Assembly: GCF_021012795.1 (NCBI RefSeq)
Contig: NZ_VFYU01000020.1
Span: 1 to 64,000 of the forward strand
Length of the DNA stretch: 64,000 nucleotides
DNA from: Psychrobacter sp. I-STPA10
Lineage (GTDB): Bacteria > Pseudomonadota > Gammaproteobacteria > Pseudomonadales > Moraxellaceae
Direction: 5' to 3'
Shown here: piece after piece, positions 7,919 to 17,193 of the stretch
Layout: every line of letters starts with the position of its first letter
Numbering within the stretch: position 1 is the stretch's first letter
Translations under genes and position numbers: made by a program
Notes under the pieces: model-generated
Databases searched by the model: none
What the model was told of the DNA's origin: nothing
What the model saw: the letters and a program-made list of their open reading frames with translations, nothing else

Positions 7919-9667
7919 ATGACTTCCTTACGCCTATTTTTAGTAAATCACCGTCTGCAAGGACAAATAGTATCTGGTCTACTATTAAGCTTGCCAATTG
8001 TCACTACCTCTTTGGCTGCCACCGCTGCTACCAATGATACACAGGTGCTATTGCCTACGCTTAATGTGAATGAAACAGCACCTGAGTCTGACGTGCCTTC
8101 TGATAGCCATATTACTAATGCTAATGAGATTACTAATAACAGTATCAATCATAATGCCACTGATTCACAACAAATTATCACTGACTCTAATCGTCAATTA
8201 ACAAATTTTGCCGATAGCAGCAATAGCACTGTGCATGGAGTGACACTACAAACTTTAGTCGATCCAACTTCGCAGATGGTCATTACAGATACCTATTCTC
8301 TTGATGTACCCAGCACTCTCAGCCTAAGTCAGGCACAAAATGTCTTAACCCAAGTCTCACCCAAAATAGCAGCTAATAATGCTGCCATTGCTGCCAAAGA
8401 GCTACAATCGCAAGCTGCCGATTCACTAAATCAGCCCATTGTTTTATTAAATGCCTCTGCTACCCATTATGATATCAACCGAGATATTGATTTAACACCT
8501 CTCAAATCCAAAATCAATCAGGGCGTTGAACAAGTAGGTCAAAACCTTGGGCTAGATGCTTTAGCACCTTATATTGACTCCTCTACATTCATAGACAACC
8601 ATATTCCTGATAACTATGAATTTCATCGAGAGGGTAACAGTCATCGAGCGGGTATCAGTGTCTTATGGCCGGTCTATACAGCAGGACGAACTCAAGCCAT
8701 TAATGGCTTGCTTGATGCCCGTACCCAAGAGCAACAAGCCGATGCGCTGATGGACAGCAATGAGCTATATACCACATTAATCGATCGCTATTTTAATGCT
8801 CAGCTTGCCATCATTGCGGCTTATTTGCGTGAAGATGCCCTACGCACCATCAAAGATACTGACCATCTAGCACAGCGTCTATTAGAAGAAGGCTTTATCT
8901 CTGAAGTAGAGCGTTTGGAGGCAAAATCCGCACTGGCAGAAGCCAAAAGTGAAGCCATAAAAGCACGCAATACGGCTCAGCTTGCCATGACCGCCTTACA
9001 GCGGTTATTACGCACCCCAAAACCCATCAAGCCAACAACCCCATTATTTGTCAACTCCAAACCGCTACCTGATTTAAGCTATTTTCAAAATTTAGCCCTA
9101 CAAAACCACCCTGGGCTCAAAAAAGTCGATGCCAAATACAATCAAGCCAGCCAGCTTAAAGCATTTTCGGATACAGGCTACAAGCCAAATATCAGTGTAT
9201 TTGGTTATCATGAAATCAGCAAAAACCCAAGTTGGATTGCAGGGGTGTCTGCCAGTTGGAAACTATGGGGCGGGCTTGATAAAAATGCACAACTTGCCGC
9301 CAGTGATGCCAGCCTACGCCAAGCGCAGCTCACCAAATTAGATGTCAGCGATAACATATTGCTACTGGTTGAAAAAAACTGGCAGGCAGTTGATAACGCG
9401 CGCATACAGTTTTTGGCATTAGGTAGTAATGAACAACTGTTTCAAGAATTGCTACGTCTAAAGCAACGTGGGCTAGAAGAAGGGATAAATACAGCTAATG
9501 ATGTTGCCCAAGCACAAACGAAATACCTAAAAGCCCGTACCGAAAGGGCAGCAGCAGCTAATGATTATGTGCAAGCATTGGCAGCACTCATGCAAAGCTG
9601 TGGTACACCACTGGCATTTGATGAATATATGTCACAAGCTGACATTCATCTACCCCAGCTTTACTAG
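7919..9667 (+). CDS. TolC-family outer-membrane efflux channel
   Basis: A 582-residue outer-membrane factor, the exit duct of a trans-envelope exporter. A signal peptide is visible (hydrophobic LLLSLPIVTTSLA followed by small residues). A Ser/Asn/Thr-rich linker of about 80 residues follows. Two OEP repeats then come, starting near SLSQAQNVLTQVSP and near PDLSYFQNLALQNHPG, with long helices rich in Ala, Gln and Glu. It is longer than E. coli TolC (493 residues) mainly because of the N-terminal linker. It is the first gene of a four-gene operon. The adaptor gene follows after 89 bp. Confidence 0.9.
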   Translation: MTSLRLFLVNHRLQGQIVSGLLLSLPIVTTSLAATAATNDTQVLLPTLNVNETAPESDVPSDSHITNANEITNNSINHNATDSQQIITDSNRQLTNFADSSNSTVHGVTLQTLVDPTSQMVITDTYSLDVPSTLSLSQAQNVLTQVSPKIAANNAAIAAKELQSQAADSLNQPIVLLNASATHYDINRDIDLTPLKSKINQGVEQVGQNLGLDALAPYIDSSTFIDNHIPDNYEFHREGNSHRAGISVLWPVYTAGRTQAINGLLDARTQEQQADALMDSNELYTTLIDRYFNAQLAIIAAYLREDALRTIKDTDHLAQRLLEEGFISEVERLEAKSALAEAKSEAIKARNTAQLAMTALQRLLRTPKPIKPTTPLFVNSKPLPDLSYFQNLALQNHPGLKKVDAKYNQASQLKAFSDTGYKPNISVFGYHEISKNPSWIAGVSASWKLWGGLDKNAQLAASDASLRQAQLTKLDVSDNILLLVEKNWQAVDNARIQFLALGSNEQLFQELLRLKQRGLEEGINTANDVAQAQTKYLKARTERAAAANDYVQALAALMQSCGTPLAFDEYMSQADIHLPQLY

Positions 9668-9756
9668 GCTTTGCTTTTTAGACAAATAGCTTTTTAGACA
9701 AATAACATAGATACACATAGTTTGACGATACATAGAATATAGAAAGGATAAATCCA

Positions 9757-10812
9757 ATGACGCCCTCTAACAGCGCAAAAATCAAAAAGTTAGTCATTAT
9801 TTTACTGATACTTGGGGTAATTGGCTTTATTTTTTATGGGCTTATAAAAAGCCAAAACAGTCATGATGAGCCCGTCATTTTACAAGGTCAGATGGACATG
9901 CAAACCACCGCCATTGCCTCCAAAGTATCTGGACGTATCTCCAAAGTACTGGTAATAGAGGGCGATAAAGTTGAAGCAGGTGAGCAGCTTATTGAGATGG
10001 ACTCACCTGAGATTACCGCAAAAATGAATCAAGCCTTGGCTGCCAGAGAAGCAGCACAAAGCCAACTCGATAAAGCAGAAACAGGTGCACGCCCACAAGA
10101 GATTGCCCAAGCAAAAGCTGGCTGGCTGGCAAACAAAGCAGCGGCAGACTTGGCACAAAGTACCTATGAGCGTGTCAATCGTCTATATAATGAGGGGTTG
10201 ATGGCACGGCAAAAACGTGATGAGGCCTATACTCAATATAAGGCAAACCAAGAAAAGGCTGAGGCAGCACGTTTACAGTATGAGTTGGCACAAGAAGGTG
10301 CACGTAGTGAAGACAAAGAGGCAGCCGCAGCGCAAGTGGCACAAGTAGATGCAAAAATAGAAGAGGCAAAAGTGGCTCAAGAGGAAGCCAACTTAAAAAG
10401 TCCAATTGCTGGCATCGTTGATGATGTCATTGTAAATGCAGGTGAAGTCGTCGCTCAAGGTGTGCCGTTGATGACCTTGGTCGATCCCAATAAACAATGG
10501 GTGGTACTCAATGTCACCGAAAATTATCTCAATCAGTTTGCGATAGGACAGCACTTTAAAGGTGAAATACCCGCTTTATCTGCTCCTGATAAGCCTTACC
10601 AACAAGAGTTTGTGGTGTATGCCAGCTCGATGATGTCAGATTTTGCCACTTGGCGGGCAACCAATAGTAGCGAAAGTTTTGATGTACGTACCTTTGAAAT
10701 CAAAGCCCGCCCCCTAACGCCTGATGCAAACATTCGGGCAGGCATGAGTGTGACGGTCAGCATCGATCCAAGCTTATCTAATTCTAATCCTTCTGCCATT
10801 GCAACTAAATAA
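9757..10812 (+). CDS. HlyD-family periplasmic adaptor (membrane fusion protein)
   Basis: A 351-residue adaptor that links inner-membrane permeases to the TolC-type channel. One N-terminal membrane anchor spans about residues 9-29. The first lipoyl half-motif is SGRISKVLVIEGDKVEAGEQL and the second is SPIAGIVDDVIVNAGEVVAQG. Between them is an Ala/Glu/Gln-rich coiled-coil hairpin at about 80-215 with YERVNRLYNEGLMARQKRDEA. A beta-barrel domain follows. AAAGGA sits 11 bp ahead of the ATG. The overall plan resembles YhiI/YbhG adaptors that serve ABC-2 exporters. Confidence 0.92.
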   Translation: MTPSNSAKIKKLVIILLILGVIGFIFYGLIKSQNSHDEPVILQGQMDMQTTAIASKVSGRISKVLVIEGDKVEAGEQLIEMDSPEITAKMNQALAAREAAQSQLDKAETGARPQEIAQAKAGWLANKAAADLAQSTYERVNRLYNEGLMARQKRDEAYTQYKANQEKAEAARLQYELAQEGARSEDKEAAAAQVAQVDAKIEEAKVAQEEANLKSPIAGIVDDVIVNAGEVVAQGVPLMTLVDPNKQWVVLNVTENYLNQFAIGQHFKGEIPALSAPDKPYQQEFVVYASSMMSDFATWRATNSSESFDVRTFEIKARPLTPDANIRAGMSVTVSIDPSLSNSNPSAIATK

Positions 10813-10876
10813 ATAACACAGACAATGGCTGATTCTTTGACATAAGCGAAGTGGGAGCAATCGTGGGAACTGGTAT

Positions 10877-12499
10877 ATGCTAGAAGATGACAGTGTTAAT
10901 AATGTTAAGCATAAGCAGCACACAGATTCTCATAACCATAACGAAGGGGATGAGAATGATGAGGCACAACATCGCCTAGATGACCATAATCCTACGCCGC
11001 CTATGGTTACTGATGACAAAACGACGCATGATAATCATGATCGGCACAATGCACATAATAGATACAACACACATAACATGCATAACATACACAATAATCC
11101 TGACTCTGTATTAAAGCGTCTATGGCATGCCTTTTATTACAGTGCCCTATATGAGCGTCATTTTTTACGTTACAATCGTTGGGATTTTAGTGTGCTATTT
11201 TGGATGCCATTAGCAACTATCATTGTTGTTTGGTGGATATTTTCTCGTCCTTTTATTGTGGATTTACCCATCGGTGTTATTGATGACAGCCATAGCACCT
11301 ATTCGCATACCTTGACACGCTATTTAGATGCCAGTCCAGATATTAATGTTACCAAGGTATATAGTAGCCCTGCGGCAGCACAAGATGCCTTAATGCGACA
11401 GCAGATATATGCCATTATTATCATTCCTCAAAATTTTGCCCGCAACATCAATCAAGGAAAAGCTGCACCCATTATCTTAAAAGTTAATGCACAATTTAGC
11501 TCGCATTCAGGCATTATTCAACGTGGGGTACAATCCTCAGTGGGAACATTTTCGGCAGGTGTTGAGATAAAACGCTCAATCAAACAAGGGGTTAATCCAT
11601 CGCAAGCAAAAATCAATTACGCCCCTATTAGCATTAGACGAGTCAATTTATTTAATGTCGGCAGTAACTATCAGCAGTTCTTAGCATCTACTGTTTTGCC
11701 TGCGTTATTGCACATTTTGGCAATGATTATTGGGGCAACAACGATAGGACGTGAAATACGAGATCGCACCTTTTATGAGTGGTGCCGTGCCATGCTCGCA
11801 AACGCTGCTACTGATGCCACCCCACAGATGAGTACCACACTCACAGACCCAAAAAGTAACACTCGCTTAATCGGGATACCCGTTTTGGCACACCATCAAT
11901 TTTTTCCTCTAACTCGTTCTACACAAGATCAGCTACGCTTATCTCCTCTAGCACCGCCTGTCGCATTAAATCATATCCTACAGCCACCAGTGCACCGTCC
12001 CACCTTAGCAATGTATATTGCTGGACTCCATGGCAGATTTATATGGGCGATCTTGGCTTATGCCCTATGGGGCGCATTGGCTCTGACGTTGGCAATACAA
12101 TATAGCCACGTTGGTCTAGGGGTGTGGGCAGTCACCTATGCTGCCTATCTATTATTATTGATGCTGTCTATTTGGTTAGGAGCCATATTAAGCATTGGCA
12201 GTTATTCGCTACGTACAGGGCTATCATTAACTGGATTTATCTCTGCCCCCTCTTATGCGTTTGCAGGGATTGCTTACCCTTATATTGCCATAACCGACAG
12301 TGCCAAATATTGGGCAGATATGCTGCCGCTAACGCATTATCTAAAATTGCAAATAGGCTTATTGCAAATGGACGCCCCCATTGGCACTTACAATCGTATT
12401 GTTATTGGGCTGGCAGTGGCTACGCTTATTAGCTTGCTATTAACCGCTGTTTTATGCCAGCGTGCCTTTGCACACCCTGAGCGTTGGGGAGGAAGATAA
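10877..12499 (+). CDS. ABC-2-type permease with a His-rich N-terminus
   Basis: A 540-residue inner-membrane permease of the ABC-2/YhhJ type. Residues 1-75 are hydrophilic, predicted cytoplasmic, and carry 13 histidines; residues 51-74 are eight H-[D/N]-x triplets with one His replaced by Tyr. A first membrane helix lies at about 105-123, followed by a large periplasmic domain (GVIDDSHSTYSHT) and a C-terminal bundle of five or six helices. About 65 extra residues (307-375) sit between the second and third helices compared with the paralogue downstream. There is no Walker motif. Its stop codon overlaps the start of the next gene (TAATG), so the two are translationally coupled. Confidence 0.85.
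   Translation: MLEDDSVNNVKHKQHTDSHNHNEGDENDEAQHRLDDHNPTPPMVTDDKTTHDNHDRHNAHNRYNTHNMHNIHNNPDSVLKRLWHAFYYSALYERHFLRYNRWDFSVLFWMPLATIIVVWWIFSRPFIVDLPIGVIDDSHSTYSHTLTRYLDASPDINVTKVYSSPAAAQDALMRQQIYAIIIIPQNFARNINQGKAAPIILKVNAQFSSHSGIIQRGVQSSVGTFSAGVEIKRSIKQGVNPSQAKINYAPISIRRVNLFNVGSNYQQFLASTVLPALLHILAMIIGATTIGREIRDRTFYEWCRAMLANAATDATPQMSTTLTDPKSNTRLIGIPVLAHHQFFPLTRSTQDQLRLSPLAPPVALNHILQPPVHRPTLAMYIAGLHGRFIWAILAYALWGALALTLAIQYSHVGLGVWAVTYAAYLLLLMLSIWLGAILSIGSYSLRTGLSLTGFISAPSYAFAGIAYPYIAITDSAKYWADMLPLTHYLKLQIGLLQMDAPIGTYNRIVIGLAVATLISLLLTAVLCQRAFAHPERWGGR
11027..11098 (+). repeat. Degenerate 9-nt repeat encoding HxN/HNx triplets
   Basis: Eight consecutive 9-nt units encode HDN HDR HNA HNR YNT HNM HNI HNN within the first permease. 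The units keep CA[TC]-[AG]A[TC] at the first two codons and vary at the third. This suggests growth by slippage followed by drift, with the His position maintained. Confidence 0.8.
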
Positions 12500-13656
12500 T
12501 GGCTTTAACAGCAACAGATATCAAAGCACCGCAGGGCTTTATACAAACCTTTTTGCATACCCTAAAATCTGTTTTTCAAGACAAAGGGGTACTGCTTATG
12601 CTGATCATTGCCCCTGTAATATACGGATTTTTTTATCCGTGGCCGTATAGCAATCAAATCATAGCCAATGTGCCAGTGGGTATTGTTGATTATGATCAAA
12701 GTACTTTGTCACATAACATCATTCGTTATAGTCAAAGTAGCCCACGCTTAGAGACAATCACTTTTAAAGACGAACAAGCTGCCAAACAAGCTTTATGGGA
12801 CTATCAAATAGCAGGGTATCTGGTTATCCCACCTGAGCTAGAAAAAAACGTCTATGCTGCTCGTCCTGCTAGCGTCAGTGTGCTCGGCAATGGTGGCTAT
12901 TTTATTTTAAATAAATACGTACAAACGGGTTTTACCCAAGCCGTCGCCACCGTATCTGCTGGTGTAGAGGTAAAAAAACAAGTCGCTCATGGTGCTCGTA
13001 TTGAACAAGCCAAAACCAATACCCAAGCTGTACCCCTACGTATCGACCCACTATTTAATCCCATGGAAGCTTATGGGGTGTATATTGTCCCAGCCGTTGC
13101 CATATTAATTATCCAACAGACGTTACTTATGGGTGTTGCCATGCTCATTGGCTCATGGTCAGAAGAGCAGCGTTGTCATACCAGCATATCAGGTTGGCTA
13201 GGACGCATCATGGCATTTAGCTGTATTAGCTTACTGGTTGGTATCTTTTATATTGGTTGGATATTTAATATCAATGATTATCCCCGTGGCAATAACATCA
13301 CTGGAGCATTGCTATGTTTGTGGATAACTGCCATGGCTGTATCTACCTTAGGGTGTTTGTTTGGGCTGTGGTTTCGCCAACGTGAGCGCAGTTTGCAAAT
13401 ATTAATTTTTAGCTCCCTACCCTTTTTCTTTGTTAGTGGCTATCCTTGGCCAGCCAGCCAACTGCCCGAAATATTACAATATTTACGCTGGCTGGTGCCA
13501 TCGTCATCAGCGATGAATGCCTCTGTTCAGCTCAATCAAATGGGCGCATCTATTGCTCAAGTAAGCCACTATCTTTATGTTTTAGTAGCTTTATTTGTCT
13601 TCTACTTTACACTCTTGATATATGTTGATCGCAGACAACGTATAAAGGGCAAGTAA
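12499..13656 (+). CDS. ABC-2-type permease, second subunit
   Basis: A 385-residue inner-membrane permease paralogous to the upstream gene. A first helix at about 30-50 (LMLIIAPVIYGFFYPW) is followed by a periplasmic domain with VPVGIVDYDQSTLS and SAGVEVKKQVAHGA, then five helices. The closing SGYPWPASQLP is typical of ABC-2 permeases of the YhhJ/YbhR group. The ATG at 12499 is chosen over one at 12484 because GGGGAGGAAG lies just upstream and the stop and start overlap as TAATG. It probably pairs with the His-rich permease as a heterodimer. No ATPase gene follows, and the operon ends in a strong terminator. Confidence 0.87.
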   Translation: MALTATDIKAPQGFIQTFLHTLKSVFQDKGVLLMLIIAPVIYGFFYPWPYSNQIIANVPVGIVDYDQSTLSHNIIRYSQSSPRLETITFKDEQAAKQALWDYQIAGYLVIPPELEKNVYAARPASVSVLGNGGYFILNKYVQTGFTQAVATVSAGVEVKKQVAHGARIEQAKTNTQAVPLRIDPLFNPMEAYGVYIVPAVAILIIQQTLLMGVAMLIGSWSEEQRCHTSISGWLGRIMAFSCISLLVGIFYIGWIFNINDYPRGNNITGALLCLWITAMAVSTLGCLFGLWFRQRERSLQILIFSSLPFFFVSGYPWPASQLPEILQYLRWLVPSSSAMNASVQLNQMGASIAQVSHYLYVLVALFVFYFTLLIYVDRRQRIKGK

Positions 13657-13698
13657 TTTATCAGTCCTACCCTTTGTGATGACCTTCCGTGATATCGC

Positions 13699-13733
13699 AA
13701 ACCACCTAACCTAAATGTTAGGTGGTTTTTTTG
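13699..13733 (+). terminator. Terminator of the export operon
   Basis: A 12-bp perfect stem (AAACCACCTAAC / GTTAGGTGGTTT) with a 6-nt loop, followed by a run of T. It closes the four-gene operon. Confidence 0.92.
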
Positions 13734-13907
13734 TTTGGCTATTTTTTTTGAGTGTTTTTTCCATCAGTTTTCCATCATTTTTGCATCTATGCTCCTTATC
13801 TGATTTATAAGCTAGCAATACTTATCTGGCTGCCATGTATCAGCTTCACGCTTACGTATGCAAGCTACAAGATACACGCTTAAAAACTTAACACTAAATA
13901 AGGATAT

Positions 13908-15458
13908 ATGATGCAAAAAACACTGTTTATCAAACTCTCCATCATCGCAGGTTTGTGTCTTATTTTTGCCGTCGGCTTAAGTTTGCTACAATCTTTGGTC
14001 TATGAACGCCAACATTATGCAGATTCTGTCATTAATGAAATTGCCAATCAACATGTCAGACCACAAGAGGTCATCACCCCGTTTATTGCCTATCCAACCA
14101 CATTCACCCCTGAGTGCCAAAGCCGTGAAGAAAAAGACTGCCCGCCAGCTTATGTATATATCACCCCACTATTAGCAACACAAACCCAAGCTGAGCAAGA
14201 CTTGCAGGTCAGTACGGATACCTATCAACGAGGTATATACCATGCTACTAGCTATCAAGGCACATTGACCTTTACCCAGGAATTTATCTTAAATACTAAG
14301 ACAACAGCAACAACAGAAGATAATCATGACAGTTTAGGTAGCAGCACAACATCAGAGTCAGAGACAAACAGTGTGTTGAATACCAGTAATGCTAACACTA
14401 CTAACCCAACCCAAACATCTGGCAAACCTACCCCTGCCTATCATCGACCGCAGCAACGTATCGAGCACCGTGATGAATCTCGTTTAGTCATTCCTGTATC
14501 AGATTTGCGTGGTGTCTCAAACCTACCCACAGTAACGATTAATGGTACACAGCTAACCGCTCGCTATCCTGATACCCAAAGTCTATCTGGGCTTAGCTAT
14601 GTTGAAGTTGAAATCCCAAGTAATTTATTAAAATTATCCAAACTAAACATCAAGGTTGACTTACCTTTGGTGGGCATTAGTGAATTGCATACCATACCCT
14701 TAGGTCAACAGTTTATGCTAAATATGAGCAGTAACTGGCATGCACCCAACTTTATCGGACAGGCCTTACCCAACCAAAAAAACTTTGATAACACAGGCTT
14801 TAGTGCGTCTTGGCAAAACCAATATCTCACCATCGCCAACAACCAATCCTTAACAACCTGCCTAAGCCAGCCCAATCAAAGCTGCCGTATCATAAGCTTA
14901 GACGGCTTCTCTAACAATGATGTCGTGGTTGTGGAAGATATTTATACGTCCGAAACAAATAGCATAGTAGATAATGGACGCATTCACCTCAATGCCTTTG
15001 GAGTCAGTTTTGCTGAGCCCAATGACGTGTATCTACAAACACAGCGCACCATGAAATACGCCCTACTGCTTATTTTGGTGTCTTTTGGTACATTCTTTTT
15101 ATTTGAAATTATTAAATCTTCTCGTATTCACCCCATACAATATCTACTTGTTGGAGCAGCCTTACTGGTATTTTATGTATTGCTATTACCCTTAGCTGAG
15201 CAAGTACCCTTTTGGCAAGCCTACGCTATTGCAGCAGCAGCATGTGTCAGCTTGATTGGTTGGTATAGCCACTATGTACTAGGTAATATCAAACGCGCAC
15301 TCATCTTTACCGTTTTGCTCAGCAGTTTATATGCTGCTTTCTACGGCATCTTAACCACCGAAGACCTCAATCTATTACTCGGTGCGATATTCTGCTTTAT
15401 CTTCTTAGCAGCAGTGATGTATCTAACCCGCAAAATCGACTGGTACAAAATTGCGTAG
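13908..15458 (+). CDS. creD: CreD-family inner-membrane protein
   Basis: A 516-residue membrane protein of the CreD/Cet family. CreD is controlled by the CreBC two-component system and linked to beta-lactam and colicin responses in enterics and Pseudomonas, but its biochemical activity is unknown. One N-terminal helix (residues 8-27) precedes a large periplasmic domain. A C-terminal bundle of five helices begins with MKYALLLILVSFGTFFLFE and ends in MYLTRKIDWYKIA, a hallmark of the family. A Thr/Ser/Asn-rich insertion occupies about residues 140-180. AAGGA precedes the ATG. No creB, creC or other regulator is adjacent, so it is an orphan here. Confidence 0.92.
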   Translation: MMQKTLFIKLSIIAGLCLIFAVGLSLLQSLVYERQHYADSVINEIANQHVRPQEVITPFIAYPTTFTPECQSREEKDCPPAYVYITPLLATQTQAEQDLQVSTDTYQRGIYHATSYQGTLTFTQEFILNTKTTATTEDNHDSLGSSTTSESETNSVLNTSNANTTNPTQTSGKPTPAYHRPQQRIEHRDESRLVIPVSDLRGVSNLPTVTINGTQLTARYPDTQSLSGLSYVEVEIPSNLLKLSKLNIKVDLPLVGISELHTIPLGQQFMLNMSSNWHAPNFIGQALPNQKNFDNTGFSASWQNQYLTIANNQSLTTCLSQPNQSCRIISLDGFSNNDVVVVEDIYTSETNSIVDNGRIHLNAFGVSFAEPNDVYLQTQRTMKYALLLILVSFGTFFLFEIIKSSRIHPIQYLLVGAALLVFYVLLLPLAEQVPFWQAYAIAAAACVSLIGWYSHYVLGNIKRALIFTVLLSSLYAAFYGILTTEDLNLLLGAIFCFIFLAAVMYLTRKIDWYKIA

Positions 15459-15596
15459 TAAAGACAGTAAAGACTCAGTAGACAAAACACAACCTTTATT
15501 CATAAACATCACAGACGTAGCACAGCATATAAGCCTGACTGACTCAGGCTTATACAACTCACCACTAATTTATTAGGAAATAATTAGGACATAATT

Positions 15597-15908
15597 ATGC
15601 AACCATCTATCCATCTCTTTACTCCAACCTTTGATTATCAAAACATATTTGATGCATACCCAACCAAACAACAGGTATATCAAAGCAAACAAAATCACTT
15701 ATCAGACCACAAAGGTTTAACAGAGTTACAGACAGAAAAAACAGAATGCATTTGGCTAGCAAAATCTAAACAACGCTGTTTGCAATTGTGCCAGCAGCAC
15801 AAACTAGCCACCATTGAATTTGCACATTGGCTTGCCATACCTGACTTAGGATTATTATTGGTATTTCGGCAACAATGTTGTGTTGGTGTACAAAAAGGAG
15901 TGTTATAG
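15597..15908 (+). CDS. Small hypothetical protein
   Basis: A 103-residue protein I do not recognise. It has five cysteines, including a Cys-Cys pair near the C-terminus, an internal KQRCLQLCQQHK segment, and no signal peptide or membrane helix. AGGAC precedes the ATG with good spacing. A strong terminator lies 32 bp past the stop, which supports a real transcript. It sits alone between creD and the SRP RNA gene. It is short and has no family match from memory, so it could be lineage-specific. Confidence 0.5.
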   Translation: MQPSIHLFTPTFDYQNIFDAYPTKQQVYQSKQNHLSDHKGLTELQTEKTECIWLAKSKQRCLQLCQQHKLATIEFAHWLAIPDLGLLLVFRQQCCVGVQKGVL

Positions 15909-15940
15909 AAGTGATATGATAGAAGCAAGAAGGGGTTTAG

Positions 15941-15971
15941 AAAAAAGACAGCCTACAAGTTGTCTTTTTTT
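15941..15971 (+). terminator. Rho-independent terminator
   Basis: A 10-bp stem AAAAAAGACA / TGTCTTTTTT with a 10-nt loop. It follows the small ORF at 15597-15908. Confidence 0.85.
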
Positions 15972-16033
15972 ATTGGCTACCTAAACTTACTGTAGATTGC
16001 TGAAACCCCAGTAAATATAAAAGTTTTAGGCAT

Positions 16034-16151
<118 letters not shown>

Positions 16152-16157
16152 ATACGT

Positions 16158-16185
16158 ATTATACACAAAAATTTTGTGATTACAA
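16158..16185 (-). promoter_or_regulatory. Promoter of ffs
   Basis: On the minus strand: TTGTAA (-35, complement of 16180-16185), a 16-bp spacer, and a perfect TATAAT (-10, complement of 16158-16163). Initiation near 16151 fits the RNA 5' end. The spacer is almost entirely a perfect 15-bp palindrome (16164-16178). Confidence 0.8.
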
Positions 16186-16375
16186 CCATTTTACTAAACT
16201 GTGAGCAGATTCACTCTTATTCATCAGCATCATAAAACTTACGCAACAATAGATACAAACCATATATGCTTAAATTGAATAATACTTGCTATAGTTTTGG
16301 CAGCTTATTTTAATAAAAAGTTAAGCTCACAATATAAGCAATGACAAATATTCCATCAATTTAAAGGATATCAAG

Positions 16376-17116
16376 ATGACAACCACAAATATTTTACAAG
16401 CCGCAAAAAATACAAATATTGGCAGCAAAAGCCTAGCAGCACTGATTTTAATGAGTAGCACCACCCTGCTTGCCAGCCAAGCTGCTATAGCAGCGCCCAC
16501 GGGTTATAACCAAATTACCTTTAGCGCTGATGTTAAAGCTGAAGTTGCAAATGATGAAGTCAATGCCAGTTTATCCAAAAAAGCCCAAGCTAAAGATCCA
16601 AAAACCTTAGCTAACCAGATTAATAACGCCATTAATAAAGCACTCATCATTGCCAAACGCTACCCCACTGTAAACGTATCAACAGGAGAACAACGTACTT
16701 ATCCCCAATATGATAAAAATGATAAAATCATCGGCTGGACAGGACAATCTAGTATTGATCTTAAAAGTAATGATTTAGAGGCAACCAGCCAGCTTATCGC
16801 CGAGCTACAAGACTCTTTGGTTATTGATTATCTTAACTTTGGTGTATCTGATGCTAAACGGGATGCCCTAGAACAACAACTGATGACCCAAGCCTCCAAA
16901 GCATTCCAAGCCCAAGCTAACAGTCTAACAAAAGCATGGAATGCCTCAGGATATCGTGTTGTTGCAGTCAGTCTCAACAGTGGCAATCACTATTACCCAC
17001 AACCAGTGTCTCTCTCTGCACCTATGGTAGCAGGCGGTGCAAGTGCCCCAAAATTTGAATCTGGCAATAGCACCATTAGCGTCACAGCCAATGGCACAAT
17101 TGAATTGGTACAATAA
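16376..17116 (+). CDS. SIMPL-domain (DUF541, YggE-like) exported protein
   Basis: A 246-residue exported protein of the SIMPL family, whose members include E. coli YggE, linked to oxidative-stress tolerance. A long signal peptide ends near QAAIAAP (about residue 41). The SIMPL domain follows, with a duplicated alternating alpha/beta pattern, the LANQINNAINKAL helix and the closing strand STISVTANGTIELV. AAAGGA is properly spaced from the ATG. It is monocistronic and convergent with the next gene. The molecular function of the family is not known. Confidence 0.88.
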   Translation: MTTTNILQAAKNTNIGSKSLAALILMSSTTLLASQAAIAAPTGYNQITFSADVKAEVANDEVNASLSKKAQAKDPKTLANQINNAINKALIIAKRYPTVNVSTGEQRTYPQYDKNDKIIGWTGQSSIDLKSNDLEATSQLIAELQDSLVIDYLNFGVSDAKRDALEQQLMTQASKAFQAQANSLTKAWNASGYRVVAVSLNSGNHYYPQPVSLSAPMVAGGASAPKFESGNSTISVTANGTIELVQ

Positions 17117-17152
17117 AAAATAGCCCTTATATTGTTTTATATAAGGGCTATT
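17117..17152 (-). terminator. Terminator between convergent genes
   Basis: A 14-bp stem AATAGCCCTTATAT / ATATAAGGGCTATT. The T-run is on the minus strand (complement of AAAAAA at 17115-17120), so it mainly ends the 17194-17766 transcript. It may also work in the plus direction. Confidence 0.85.
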
Positions 17153-17193
17153 GGTTGGTTTGAATGATAAATTTTAATTAAATCTACATACCA

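Noticed and set aside
10877-13656. ATPase domain hidden in one of the ABC-2 permeases (RbbA-like fusion)
   Set aside because: Both proteins were read for Walker A, Walker B and the LSGGQ signature and none is present.
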